Assembly: GCA_013398055.1 (NCBI GenBank)
Contig: VZRS01002622.1
Span: 6,909-70,908, forward strand
Direction of reading: 5' to 3'
Length of the DNA: 64,000 bases
From: Ifrita kowaldi
Lineage: Eukaryota; Chordata; Aves; Passeriformes; Cinclosomatidae
The notes below the pieces were generated by a model. The model ran no database searches. It had not been told where the DNA came from and saw only the letters and a program-made list of their open reading frames with translations. This document shows positions 21,621-34,013 of the stretch, in pieces. Both the position numbers and the translations under genes were made by a program. The first letter of the stretch is position 1. The number at the start of each line of letters is the position of its first letter.

Positions 21621-24600
21621 CGCCGGTGTACTTCAGTCCATCCTGAAGTCTGCAGCTCCTGAGGGGACGGAGCGACAACACCTTCTGTATTCAGAGCTTC
21701 CACTTTTCATATTAGCATAGAATTAACCCATCTTAAATATACTTACTGTGTATCTCTTCTCTGCTCCTGGCCTTTTCCCTTCCTCAAGTCCGCGTCCTAG
21801 ACGTAAAAGGACGTAGATTTGGAGCCTGTATTATGGCAGTTGTCTCCTATTTTAGTGATGCTACAAGACCACGGACAAGTTCAGCTGTGTGGCCTTCTCG
21901 TTATTCTGGAGTCGTAGGAGAATCACCCTTGTTGTTTTCTCCTTTTCTCTGCTTATGTTAGATCATCTGATCCTGTGGTCTTTCCCAGTATTTTCTTTTG
22001 AGAACTGTCACATCCAGCAGAATAATACGTGCTGAAGTGACTTTCAGTTTCCTTGTAAAAACTACTAATTATTGTAGAGTTTCATTGTAAAAATCTGTTT
22101 AATAAATAGATAATAACTTCTCTAGTTAAAAGAGTTGCAATGCATTTTTTTGGTTTTTTCTGCAACTGGAAGGGCTATAAATACTGTTTTAGTGAAATAC
22201 TGTTCTCTTACACAGCAGGGAAAAACTTTCTGATGTAAAAATCAATGTTAAGCTCCAAAATATATCCAAAAAGCAATTATTGCCGAAATAGTCTATGGCG
22301 CTCAGAACCTGAAGGCAAAACCAGTTTCTTTGTTGCAGAAGACAATGATGGTTTTTCCACACATGGAAACTGTTTAGGATGTTGCAAATAATAACAGTTA
22401 CAAAGCTTAAAACCATTGTACTTAGTACACAGCAATAGTAGTATAGGAAGAGGAAGTAAAATAGAAGTGCTTAATATTGTATTCTCGAAGTATGCAGTGA
22501 TGGTAATTTTCTGGAAAATTAGTCTGTATTTTCCCCCTCATGCGTATGCACGCCAAAATGTTTTGAGGGATGTTAAACAGGGAAATAGTGGATTGGCAAT
22601 AAAATATTGTGGAAGCACAGAGGCTTTTGATCTTGCAGCAAGATTGTGTTGTCAACTTTGGTGGGACTCTGGTCATGGTGTAGGGCTCTATCAGTGCAGA
22701 GCAACTGCTGAATTAAGACCATAACTTTCAAGTTAAGTTAGCGTTCCTCAGGTAAGATGATACCTTGTTGCTAAAGTTGGGAACAGATTTAGAAGAAAAT
22801 ACTGTTTAATATGATACAATTCTCTCAGATATATTTTAACAAACTTAGAAATTACTGGTTACAGAAAGACTAAAATGTTCCAGAGAATTCTTTTGAAGTA
22901 GTAGATTCTCTCCATGTATTCTCCCTTCTCTAAGAATAGCTGCATAGCATTTACAGCATTTTATGCTGAAAGTAAGAATGCAAATTGGATGAGGTTAATT
23001 TGATGTTGTCCAGTGTTTGTCTTGTGTATAACTTAGTAAATGTGTGTGTAATGTAGCATATGTTTTGCATAACTTAAAGAAAATAATGCATGTTGTAGTG
23101 TCACAGTATGTTTTCTTCTGCAGCAAATCCTGGTTGAGAGGTTCTTGCTCCTGCCTTTATGCCACAATTCTTCTCTTGACTGTTCTTGTAGGATTGCTTG
23201 TGAGGGGAGGCGGTGCTGTGAGACTGGGTCACTTTCTCATGACTTGTGAAACATCAAGATTTAAACTCCTCAGTGTCTGTAAGCTGTTGTACTATTATGG
23301 TTAGAGAAGCAGTGAACTTTGTTGTGGGTAAATGGGGACTGGGGAGAATGGGAATTTATTAATCTGGTGATGCTTCCAAATAAAAACATCATTGGAAGAT
23401 TCCTGTAGGCTACATGTTCTTTTCCTTTAAAACACCTTTAAAGATTATTTTTCATTATAAGCTGTTGTTGACAGTTACTAGTGCTTCTGTTTTGTGGCAA
23501 TAAAGTTCTCCATTTCATGACATTTGCTTTTTTGCTCACTTCACTGTTGCCTTAACTATAGAATTAACTTTTCTGTAATGGTAACAATCATTGTGTTAGG
23601 GCAGTGACAAGTGATTTTGGGTATTTGCAATGCAGATTTAGGCAATCATTCTTTATAAGCCTTATCTTTGCTGTCCTGTCTTAAAAGGGACAAACTACTA
23701 AAGAGGGCCCTGGAATTTTGTTCAGTACATGCTTAGGGACAAGTGACTAAAGAATGTTGCAGTACATTGTTTTGTTTTTTGATTTTTAACTTTGTAAACA
23801 TGTTTTTGCACTGTTAATTTGAGGCATCAGAGATGCACAATTTGACGTACACAAAATAAACTTGTTTAAAACGCACTCTTCACAACAAAAACACTGTCCT
23901 TGAATGTGCTGTTGCTACGAGGTGTTCAGCTGCTTTGTTTCAGTGATTCTTGAAAGTACTTCTAATTTTTAAAAAATCCCTTTTTTTATCTGAATATTTC
24001 TTTCTGCATTAAAGCTGCTTAAAACATATTTTTCACCTTTACAGAGTAATTATTTAAATCTTTGCTTCTTCCTAACTGAAAATAGTTGAACATGTGCCTT
24101 CAAACTTGGGTAAACTTTCCCCCTAAAATATATTTAAAGTAAGACCTTTTAGCAGACAACATTTCTAGAAGCTAAATGCAGGTTACTGTAGGGTTAGAAA
24201 TCACGGTAAACACAGAAATAATTGCCTGTGTTTAAATAAATAACTCTGACAGGAGTTTCTTTTTATTGTGAATCTGCCATATAGAGGTACTGGGGAAGGA
24301 GAAAAATAATTGGTGAGTTATTTACTGTTATCTTGCTTGGTTGAAAGTCTTTTGATTTTAAATCTGTAACTTTTTTCCCCCTCTCTCTATATCTTCAGCT
24401 ATCTGCTGATAGGTCACTGTTAGATCATTTTGATTTCCTTCTGTCTTTCATACTTGGACTTTTGCCAGGTCCTGTTACTTTACATGCCAGCATCTTAGAA
24501 ATCAGCTTTTCCTTCCCACCTGAAGGACTGAAGAATTGGTTCCCTGTGCAATTCACAAACAATCAAAGTTCATTAAGTTTCCTTATTGCGCCTTTCTCCT

Positions 24601-25959
24601 CCAGTCAGTATGTCATGCTGCCAGATGACAAGCTTGCTTTGCTTATTTCTCTGATCATGTGCCAGTGGTGTTTTCATCACATACACCTGCTCTTGAATCC
24701 ACATTTCTCAGTGAAAGTGAAGGTGAGTTAGCTTGGCTGTGGCTAACCATCAGATGTTGTTAACCATCTGTGGATTTGTTTCTTGCTACATTCTTTTACC
24801 TTCCTCACCTAATAAACTTGTATCACAAAAGGGATCAACTGTAATTTACAAGATGCCACAAATTCCATAGAATTTTGCGCCCCACATAAGACCAGATTCC
24901 TAATTTTTCAGTGTGAATGATGCTTCAATTCAGTATATATTCAAATATTATCAGGGTTTGAGAATTCTGTTTTTAAACACGCTAAAGTTATTTCTCCAAG
25001 TATTTTAATTATTTAGATATTAAATAATTAAAAATGACATCAAGCCTTTGTCATGATGAAGGCTTATCTACAATGAATTTGCACCTTTGGTGCTGGTTTC
25101 TGGTTGCTGAGGATAAATTTCTTTGGAAACTGCCATGAATGGGAAAGCATTGGATATAGTAAGCCTAAGCTAGGTTCAGGAAGAAGTAAACACTGGTTTT
25201 GTTTTGTTGATTTTCCCCTGTCATGTTTTTTCCCTTGATTTATCCAAATCTCTTTTACATCTATCTAATTTTGCATAAGGAAGAGTAATGTAACTTGGAT
25301 GAACATGAAGAAGGGAAATAATAATGGAAAATTAGACCAAATTTGATGAGTCCCCTGTACAAGCACTTATGCTGCCTGTTGGGTGCATTCAGTGACCACC
25401 ATTTCCTTCATCATAAATGTATTAAGGCTTCAGTGACTAAGTATTGTAACTTATGACCAGGTGAAATAGTTGGAAATTGAACTATTTTTTTAAATTAAAA
25501 ATGAACACATCCACTGATATGTTAATTTAAAAATATCTAAAATTTCTTAAATTTAGTTCATGTCTCAGGTGGCAGACTTGAAATCTGTGATGCTATTTTT
25601 TGGAGCATTGAGATTTTAAAAAAATTTTGTTAGCAGGTAATTTGAATAATTGCCTAAAAGAGTTGCTGTGAAACTTTTTTATTTTTAAGATTTAAGTATT
25701 TGTTAATGATTTGCCCATGTCAGTGAAATGTTTTGAAGGAATTTCTACACCCTTGGTCTTTTAAGAGGCGGGCCTTCGAGTAAATCAAGACAACTAAATA
25801 TCCCAGATAATAGGAAATGATAACAGAAAGAAAAAAATCCAACCCAAATATAAGAACATTTATCACGTTTTATTGGTGTGTAAATTAAGTTTGTGTTCTT
25901 AACTGATTCTTTTATTGTTGGCATGTTTTTTTACCCTTAATGTTAGACAGGGGGTAAGT
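21621..25959 (+). other. Presumed PCMT1 intron 1, left part
   Basis: AT-rich intronic DNA. No repeat family, RNA gene or exon was recognised. Confidence 0.5.
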
Positions 25960-26108
25960 GTAATGTTAAAAACATACCCATACTTTCCCAGAAACTCCCA
26001 AAATCCAGTGCATCAAAGTCCAAGTCCTCAGTCATTCAAGAAAAAAAGAGGGAAGCAGCAGCACCAGGTCCTGTAGTAGTCCAGGCTCGCAGAAGCACAG
26101 TGTTAGAG
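25960..26108 (-). mobile_element. Possible ERV leader next to the primer binding site
   Basis: Read on the minus strand, this stretch follows directly after the tRNA-Lys-type primer binding site, the place of a retroviral 5' leader. It contains a GGGTATGT donor-like motif near 25973-25980. The outer boundary is a guess, and no gag start could be identified. Confidence 0.35.
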
Positions 26109-26126
26109 GTCCCTGTTTGGGTGCCA
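26109..26126 (-). mobile_element. tRNA-Lys-like primer binding site
   Basis: On the minus strand these 18 bases read TGGCACCCAAACAGGGAC. That differs from the standard tRNA-Lys3 primer binding site at two positions, both CpG-type transitions. It abuts the inverted-repeat arm with CAACA then AG in between, the spacing expected between an LTR end and its primer site. Confidence 0.6.
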
Positions 26127-26539
26127 CTTGTTGCCTGTTTTTGGTGAAACCCACCCTCAGCGCCTGAAAAATGAATAAATTAGGAAAAACGGGGAGGGGG
26201 CAGTAGAAGTACCTCTGCCGGGCTCGAAGACTGTCCCTCCAACCGAAGCTTCGGCGCTGGGTCCTCCTGTTTCGGGGATTGTTTTTGCCGGGTCATGTCA
26301 ATTGGGTACGATGTCCCTCCAGTCCGCCCTGGGAGCACCACACCTTAAAACAGGGGGTGCTCAATTGACGTGACCCGGCAAAAACAATCCCCGAAACAGG
26401 AGGACCCAGCGCCGAAGCTTCGGTTGGAGGGACAGTCTTCGAGCCCGGCAGAGGTACTTCTACTGCCCCCTCCCCGTTTTTCCTAATTTATTCATTTTTC
26501 AGGCGCTGAGGGTGGGTTTCACCAAAAACAGGCAACAAG
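26127..26539. repeat. 178-bp inverted repeat (foldback), likely inverted LTR ends
   Basis: The left arm 26127-26304 and right arm 26362-26539 are reverse complements with one mismatch in 178 (T versus C in GGTCAYGTCA). The spacer is 57 bp and holds a further short inverted pair (GAGCACC/GGTGCTC). Arms are far more GC- and CpG-rich than the surrounding intron. The left arm ends against a tRNA-Lys primer binding site, so the arms are probably U5-side LTR sequence in opposite orientations. Alternatives are a MITE with long terminal inverted repeats, or a hairpin sequencing artefact. No clear target duplication was found. Confidence 0.85.
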
Positions 26540-28326
26540 CATTTTTTTGGCTGATTGTTTACATCACAAATCTTTGAAACTCCTAATAAATAATTTTAGT
26601 TAAAAAATGCTTAGTTCTTTTGCTTGATTGAAGATATATTTTTATTTTCGTATGTGGATATGATGGCATGATACAATTTTGTCCTAGTGGTCTGCAGCTG
26701 CCTAGTAATCCATAGCAAAATGGAAATGATACTGCAAATCTGTCCAAAACAGGTCATTACTGTTGCATGCTGGCAATTTAAAAAGAGGGAATCTCGTATG
26801 GTTTAGCTTCAATATAATTCCAAGCTTTTCTTTTAATGCTACTGTTTCTTTCATCCTGATGTGGTATCAAGAGATCACTAAGAGTACTGGAAAGCCTAGA
26901 AAGAAATGCATAATGTTTATGTTCTTTTGAATTATTGTTTATGGAAATGTTATCCCTCAAAGTCGTGTTCTTTAGTGCTGCATAAAGCTTTAAATAGTTT
27001 TATAAAATTTTTTATTAGGTTAATTTTATTAATGTTTTAAATTTTAATTTAAATTACCAACATTTTACAAAAACAAAGTGAACTCTTTCAAAGCTTGAGA
27101 TCAGTAAACTGTGGACTTCTCCTGGACTGCCTGACTTGTGAGTTATGTTTTAAGACTTCAGAACCTGAATACTTCAATAGTGGACTTGAGCACAAAATAG
27201 TTTTAAATGCTTGCACTGTTGAAATATAGCTTCAGAAATTCTTCCTAATTTCTGCTACTTGGACAGTTCTTCGTCATTTTGTTCCAAGAGTCGGGGTTAT
27301 GTTTTGCTGATCTTCTGATCCTTAGCTTTTGTGTAGTACTAGTGCCTGTCTTAATGAAACCACCTTCATAATAACAAACTGTTCCTGTGGTCTACCTGGT
27401 GGTCTTAACAGCATTGGCTTTTCTGAAAACAGATCGGCAGAGTGGTTGCATGGAATCTGCTCAGTAAGGTGTGAGATGTGCACCATCTGCCTTTCTTTAC
27501 AGATTACTAAAGCCGTAAGTAGTTTTGCCTCAAGCCTTACTGTGAAGAGAGTTTCCTGTCTATCTGTCCGATCCAGCTAAGTTTATCTTAACCTCTGCAA
27601 CATTTTTTAGTTACTACTGATGGTCATTGCCAGTTTGTATTGAACTCTTCAGTTTTGACTTTCCATGCGATGTGTAGGTGAAGTTCAGCCCTCTCAAATG
27701 TTGAGGGATTGAGGAGTGCTCGGAGGTTGTCTCCTTCATCTGCACACTGGTGTTGAAGTCCATTGGAAGGTGTGGTTCTATGTTCTTGCATACTGAAACC
27801 AACCTTAAAGTTACTTTCTTCTTTCGTGTACTCCCCAAAGTTTCTTCATTCAGCTGCTGATACAGATTTAGACAAAATCAACATAACCATTACGATAAAT
27901 GTGGGTACATTACAGAGAACTTCTGTATAAATCTGTGTGCTGGGAGGCTGTGTTAGCAGGCCTTTCTCCTCCCCCAGAGAAGAAAATGGTTAATACCAAC
28001 TTTGCAACATTGGCCTACAGCAGGAGGGGGCAATACAGCTGTGGTTGAAATGTCTAAATTAGTTACCTGCAGAATTTCAGATCCATGAAAATAAATAGAA
28101 AATTCTTACCTGTTATGCCAGAATGGATGGGTTGTTTTTGAAGGTGATTCTTATTAAATAGGGAAGGAATACTACCTTGGAATAAAAGTGAAATGTTGAC
28201 AGATAAGTTTGTATTTAACTGAAGCTTACTAGTATACTAGTTTATTGTGTTGAGCCTAGCTTACGATTCCCATGTTGTTTTACCTCTGCAGGTTTTGAGT
28301 AGCATTTAAATGGTAATTGAATATTC
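26540..28326 (+). other. PCMT1 intron 1, middle
   Basis: No recognisable gene or repeat. Confidence 0.5.
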
Positions 28327-28381
28327 ATCATTATTATTGTTACTACTACTACTATTATTGCTATTATTACTATTATTATTC
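28327..28381. repeat. (ATT)n/(ACT)n trinucleotide microsatellite
   Basis: An imperfect array of ATT and ACT triplets. It produces a spurious poly-leucine open frame. Confidence 0.9.
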
Positions 28382-29049
28382 CCAATATTTATAGTTTCTG
28401 TCACTTTGGAGTTTTCATGGGATTTGATATTTGTGTTTAATTTCTGGACTGTAAGATTAGCTCTGCTGCACCCTTGCTTTCCTCAGTCTTTCTGTTGTGT
28501 CTCTGAATGATAGACTCTTAACTGATTCCTTCCAGTGAGTTGTAAGCAACATCCTGTTTGGATAACGTATTATTTCTAATCCAAACCATAGTGACAATAG
28601 ATAGGCAGCTGAATGTTTGAGGCAAATAGCTCTTAAATTATCAGCAAAGCACAGGAAGTTTGCATCCATGAGTGGTATAAGAAACACTTGTTTACAAACA
28701 CCTACTTTCAATTTCTTAAGCACAAAGAGCTTTGTATGTTTTAGGGTCGGTGTCTGTTACTGGATTTTAGGGTGCTGATGTGTCACTTCTTGTTCAAAGT
28801 GCTTTCTTTGTGTTCATGCTTTACAGTGAAATCTTGCTATGCTCATTACTTAAATAAAAGTCTATTAACTGAATCACGTTCTTTCCCATCTTTTCTTCTT
28901 CTGCCCAAACAAAAAGACCTTGACTTTAAAAATGTCGGTTGATCAGGTGCTTAAAACCAATGAACTTCACATTGCTTGCGAATCAGGATGTGGTTCTGTT
29001 CCAGTCCACTTGCCTCTTGAAAGTTGCTAGCTGGTTTGCATGGGTCAGA

Positions 29050-29932
29050 TGGAGACTGTCATTTGACACGGTCCTGCACTACATCCACGTCTCTGAAAGT
29101 GGGAGGCATGGATTAGACAGATGGACCATTAGATGGATAAGGCTGGGTGGTAGCACTCAAAAGAGTTGTGGTCAAAAGCTCAACGTCTGAGTGTAGACCA
29201 TGACAAGTGGTGTTCCTCAGGGGTCAGCACTTGGACTGGTGTTGTTGAACTTTGTCAGTGACATTGACAGTGGAATTGCGTGCACCCTCTGCAAGTTTGT
29301 TGAGAGCAACCTGTCCTGGTTGAGAGTCGGTTGAGAGCAAACCATCCAAAGCAGCGTGGCCAGCAGGTCAAGGGAGGCAATTCTGCCCCTCTACTTTGCT
29401 CTGGTGAGACCCCACCTGGAGTGCTGCATCCAGCTCAGGGGCCCCCAATATAAGAAGGACATGGGTCTGTTGGAGCAAGTCCAGCGGACGGCCATGAAGA
29501 TGGTAAGAGGGCTGGAGCACCTCTCCTGTGAAGGCAGGCTGAGAGAGGTGGGGTTGTTGAGCCTGAAGAAGCAAAGGCTCCAGGAGACCTTACAGCAGCC
29601 TTCCAGTACCTGAAGGGGGCCTACAAGAGTGCCGGAGAGGGACTTGTGTTTACAAGGGCATGTAGTGATAGGACAGTGTGGGGAAATGGCTTTAAACTGA
29701 AGGAGTGTAGGTTTAGATTAGATATTGGGAAGAAATTCTTTACAGTGAGGGTGGTGAGGCACTGAAACTGGGTGTCCAGAGTAGTTGTGAGTGTCCTCTC
29801 CCTGGAAATGTTCAAGGCCAGGCTGGATGGGGCTCTGAACAACCTGGTGTAGTGGAAGGGGTCACTGACCATGGCAAAGGATTTGGAACTAGTTAACTGT
29901 TAAAGTCTCTTCTAACCCAAACCATTCTATGA
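29050..29932 (+). mobile_element. CR1 LINE fragment
   Basis: Plus-strand CR1 with SFDTV and WTIRWIR near the left, then a SASRSREAILPLY-like segment and LVRPHLE. It ends in LEHLSCEGRLREVGLLSL and the usual 3' tail (CCATTCTATGA). Roughly 29290-29350 is deleted and replaced by three GGTTGAGAG-like repeats. It is truncated and non-functional, within PCMT1 intron 1. Confidence 0.85.
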
Positions 29933-32900
29933 TTTGTCACATCAGTAATTTTAATCTACATGAATTAATCTTCTGTAACATAAAGCTGTATGTACTTTGC
30001 GATATGCCTTAAGGACCTCGGTATGATTTAGAAACATCAGTGTTTTACTGAAAATTCATCTTTATGAGTGAAGTATTCTGCAGTGATTATGGAGAAAGTA
30101 ATCTGAAAAGAAGCTGAGCTATGTAGATGCTGAAGTAGTTGCACAGTAAATGGTTTTGGTATCTGCAAGAGCATTTTTTTAATACATAAAGTCAGCCACA
30201 GGAGGTGTTTGAGTAGGTGTTACAGTTTGTATAGTAAGCACGTGTGCTGGATCATGTGGCAATGACACATCCTCTTTTCTGATCTAGAAGCTAGTATTGG
30301 TGTAAATGTTCACTGCTAGTATTTTATGGTTTGGTTAGAAATGTGTTTGATCAACAGTCAGGATACCATCAGTGATCAGCAGTTCTTTGAAACGTAAGCA
30401 CTTCAGTAATGCATTTGTTGCTAAATAAAAGATAAAATAAAAAGATAAACTCTTTACTTGTTGCAAGTCCATGGTGCATTTTCAGACTCTACTTGCTCTT
30501 TGACAGCCAGCTGCCCAGTTTCCCAGGTTACACTCGACAGTGGTATATTCCCACCTTCAAGTCCAAGGACTGCTCTGAGCTCTTTTCCTGTTTTCATGGT
30601 GTTATTTGTGGAAAAGAGGCAGACCAGAGAGAGTTTTCAAAACATGCTCCAATTATGTCAAGTTGTCATTGCCACAGCCTCTGCTCAGAGTAACTCTTGA
30701 ACTTGGCACGCAGTGCTCCACTTTTAAGTACTTACTTTTCGGCCTCAGCCCTTTGAAGCTTGGAAGTTGCGCTGCTATAACTCTGTTTTATTTGAGTTTA
30801 CTTTTTATTTCAAGCTGTCAGTGTGTTTGTGTATTATCCTTTGCTTGTAAACACTTTAATATCTGATTTGTTTGCAGTACCAATTATTAGTCTTGAAACC
30901 CAACAGTATCCTCAAGGAGAGTTTTCTGTACACATTATAATTGGAAAGGATATTCTACCTATATGCATTTAATTGTGAATTACTTTCTTGCAATATACAG
31001 CTTCGTTTTAAGATTTAGAAAATGTTTTTAATCAGCATTTTATTAATAGTTAATGTCTTTTTGATTGTTTTGGCTTTTTGGTAGTTAGAGATGGCATTAA
31101 ATTAGAATGTCTTCTTTGCAATATAAGCTTCTATTATTGGCTTCTTTAGGGGATATACTTGTTTTCTGGACTTAATTGAGAATTTGATAGAGACACGTTC
31201 CAGACAGAATTAAGATCCTGGCAGCTGGTCATCTTGGGACTGACTGTTGCAGGAAAGAAAGGACTTTTTTGGAGTTCGGTACCTTGCAGTTGCTATGTTT
31301 CTCTACATTCAGCTGTGAGGCTAAGAAAAAAAATCTTATTGTTATCAACACACTAAAAATTACAACTAAGTCAATAATGACTTTACTGTTTAGGGCTTGA
31401 TTGCTTTTCTTAATTCCTACCTAAAATTTCATGTTTTTTCTGTTGTATAATAAGCAAATTTGAAAAGCAGACTTCATCTATGGGGGAATAGCTGAGAGGG
31501 TGTTGGTTTTTTTATGAGGATGGAGTGTTATTCAATAATTGAAGTCAATGGCTGACAACAGATTCAGCTTCTCCCACAGGTCCTTCTGGGGACTGAGTAT
31601 GGGTAACTTTCTTCAGTTCTTACTTGCTGATGAAAAAGACGACAATAATCAAAGACAGTACAACAGTCAGCAAATCTCGTGAGTGTTTGCTGAATGAGAG
31701 CATCCTGAATGCTCAAAATCTGTAGAATATTAGTATTTTCTGGTTTTAGGGATATTTTGTAATTTGCCTGTCAGTGTAAGCATCTTATTTGGTAGTTGTA
31801 TGTACTTTGACTGGAACTAAGTTTTGTGAAATTAGAGAAGGTTCTTGGCCTTACCATAGGGCCCTGCAGTTGCACTTCAAAGCTGGAAGCTTGTTCTGTG
31901 TGTTCTCTGCATATTTATTCCACAAGGCACAAAAGGAAAGAGCAGGTGGCTACCTATAGTTCTAGAATATATGTATCTATCTGCATGTCAAGAAATAAAT
32001 TACTATTTTAGACCTTTTGAGAGTGCTTCTCAGCAACTGCTTTCTGATATCTCTTCAGCCCCTTAGAGCCTTTATCTCCTCACTTTTGTTATAATCACCT
32101 GGATTATTCTCCTTTTTTTTTAAAGTACATTTGGTTTGGAGATACTAATTCTTAGTGATTCCTAATGAAACTCTTAAGAGTAAAATTTTGATTTTTTTTT
32201 GTTTCTATGCTTTGTTCACAGAACTGCTGTACAGCTAATTCAACTAATTTCAAGTGGTCAGGGAAAACTTTTTTTCTCCTTACTATCTTACGTTGTTAGT
32301 GCCAATGTGTTAATGGATTGGTTTGTTTGTTTTCTTTTGGGTACAATTTTGCTCAGTAAGTAAGCTTATGAACTGCTGCAAATGCCCACTGGCTCAGATT
32401 TAAAACCTTGCATCGAAATGAGTTTCCTCTAACTGAATACTGCTGTACTATTCAGTTCAAAATGAAGTCATAGAATAGGATATGTGTAATGTGTGGGGGC
32501 TGTAAGGGGAGTATATGCTTTTACTGGGACTTATCAGGTACAGAAATATTTCTAAAAAATAATATTTTTTAAAAAGGAATGGTTTTCCTTAATGATTTCC
32601 TTAGTGGTAATATATTCCTTTTGCAGTTCTGTGTGATACTTTGTCTTCAGACCAAAAAAGAACAATATCTGGGGAGTTATTTTGCTCTCTGAATTCAAGC
32701 CTATTTTATATAGGATAATTAATTCTGGACACAGATAGTAGATAAGAAAAAAAGACAGGAAAATCCCATGATTAATAGGTGTAGTTGGGAGCACCCAGTA
32801 AACAGTCAGGAAAGTCTCTGCAGGAGTTAGCCCAGTCCTGGGCACAGGTGTGTTTTGTTGGTGGTACATCAAAAATACCCACTGGTGCAACTTTGGGACA

Positions 32901-33700
32901 ATTGTACAAAAGTTCCATTATCTGATTTCCATGTTTTGGGTTAGGTTTTAATGGTGCTCAAGTGATCTTTTTTTTCTTTTAAAGTATAATTTTGCAAATA
33001 AATCCATATTTAAAGAATGCAGTTAATGCAGCAATCCATCTTTGAAATGTCAGTTATCTGTATATTATATCTTTTAGTGCAAGTAATTAGTTAATTGCTT
33101 TCATTTGTTTTCCAGAGTTTTCTGTAATTCATAAATGGCTCTTCAGAACTTAAAAAAATTAGAATTACCAATGTTAAAAAACCCTTCAGTAAAATTGCAA
33201 GGAAAAATGGCTGTTTGTGACATTTTACATGCATGTGCATTTATATTCTATTTTGAAAAGTGAACAAAGATTCAGCGTGTTTCCATATAAAAACTTTCTG
33301 GCCTCAGTCTGCCCCAGTTTAAGAATTCTGATTCTGTAGTAGTTTCTTTACAAAAGGATTTTTTTCTTTGCTAACACAAGACAAACAGATATGGAAACCA
33401 AAATACTGAGCAACGATGCTTCAGCTTCACATTTCTAACTTGGCTTTTGTATATTTTTCAATAATTACGTGCATAGCTTCTTAGAAATATGAAGTGTATC
33501 TTGTTTGGTGTGTATAGTAATACAAATTTCTAACTGACTATATTTTCAGGAATATCAAAAGTGTGCATGAAGTTGAATTTTCCTAGGGGGGTAGATCTTT
33601 GCAAATGGTTTCAGAAAAGCACCTGTAACTGCTGGGAAAGTCTTGTTCAAAATTCGCTGGCTTAAGCATCGTTTGATCTCTGGAGCCCAGATTTAATTTT
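29933..33700 (+). other. PCMT1 intron 1, right part
   Basis: AT-rich intron with no recognised element. Confidence 0.5.
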
Positions 33701-33775
33701 AGTATCACAGAAGGGTTTGGGCTGGAAGGGGCCTTTAAAGGTGATGTAGTCCAACCTGTGCCATGGGGGCAGTAG
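33701..33775 (-). mobile_element. Short CR1 3' end
   Basis: ATCACAGAAGGGTTTGGGCT then GGAAGGGGCCTTTAAAGG and CCAACCTGTGCCATGGG is the complement of a CR1 3' tail, so the element points left. Only about 75 bp remain, 130 bp upstream of PCMT1 exon 2. Confidence 0.8.
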
Positions 33776-33908
33776 GAAGAGTGTTGGAGGTCTGTGTAAG
33801 GCATTTGATTTCTCACAATGCTATGAATATGTTAGCACATTTCACAGACTCCTGCACTGCAGAAGAGAAACAATGCCTTCAATTTTATATGTATTTGTTT
33901 GTTTATAG

Positions 33909-34013
33909 AAAATGGAATAATCAAAACAGACAAGGTATTTGAAGTAATGCTGGCTACAGACCGTTGCCACTATGCAAAATACAACCCTTACATGGACTCT
34001 CCACAGTCTATAG
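33909..34013 (+). CDS. PCMT1: PCMT1 exon 2
   Basis: The acceptor TTTATAG precedes AAAATGGAATAATC. The two first bases close a split Lys codon, then [34 protein letters not shown] and a split Gly. The donor is GTAAGAG. Human has [10 protein letters not shown] where this bird has [10 protein letters not shown]. Confidence 0.97.

Noticed and set aside
20704..21681. A 325-codon minus-strand frame and several plus-strand frames in the CpG island
   Set aside because: Arg/Pro/Gly/Thr-rich low-complexity products present in all six frames, caused by lack of stop codons in GC-rich DNA. No known domain.
26127..26539. CRISPR-like or attachment-site palindrome
   Set aside because: Only two arms, long and inverted, in a vertebrate intron. 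The primer-site neighbour points to a retroelement.
28310..28510. Frame with a 16-residue leucine run, looking like a signal peptide
   Set aside because: The run is translation of an ATT/ACT microsatellite.
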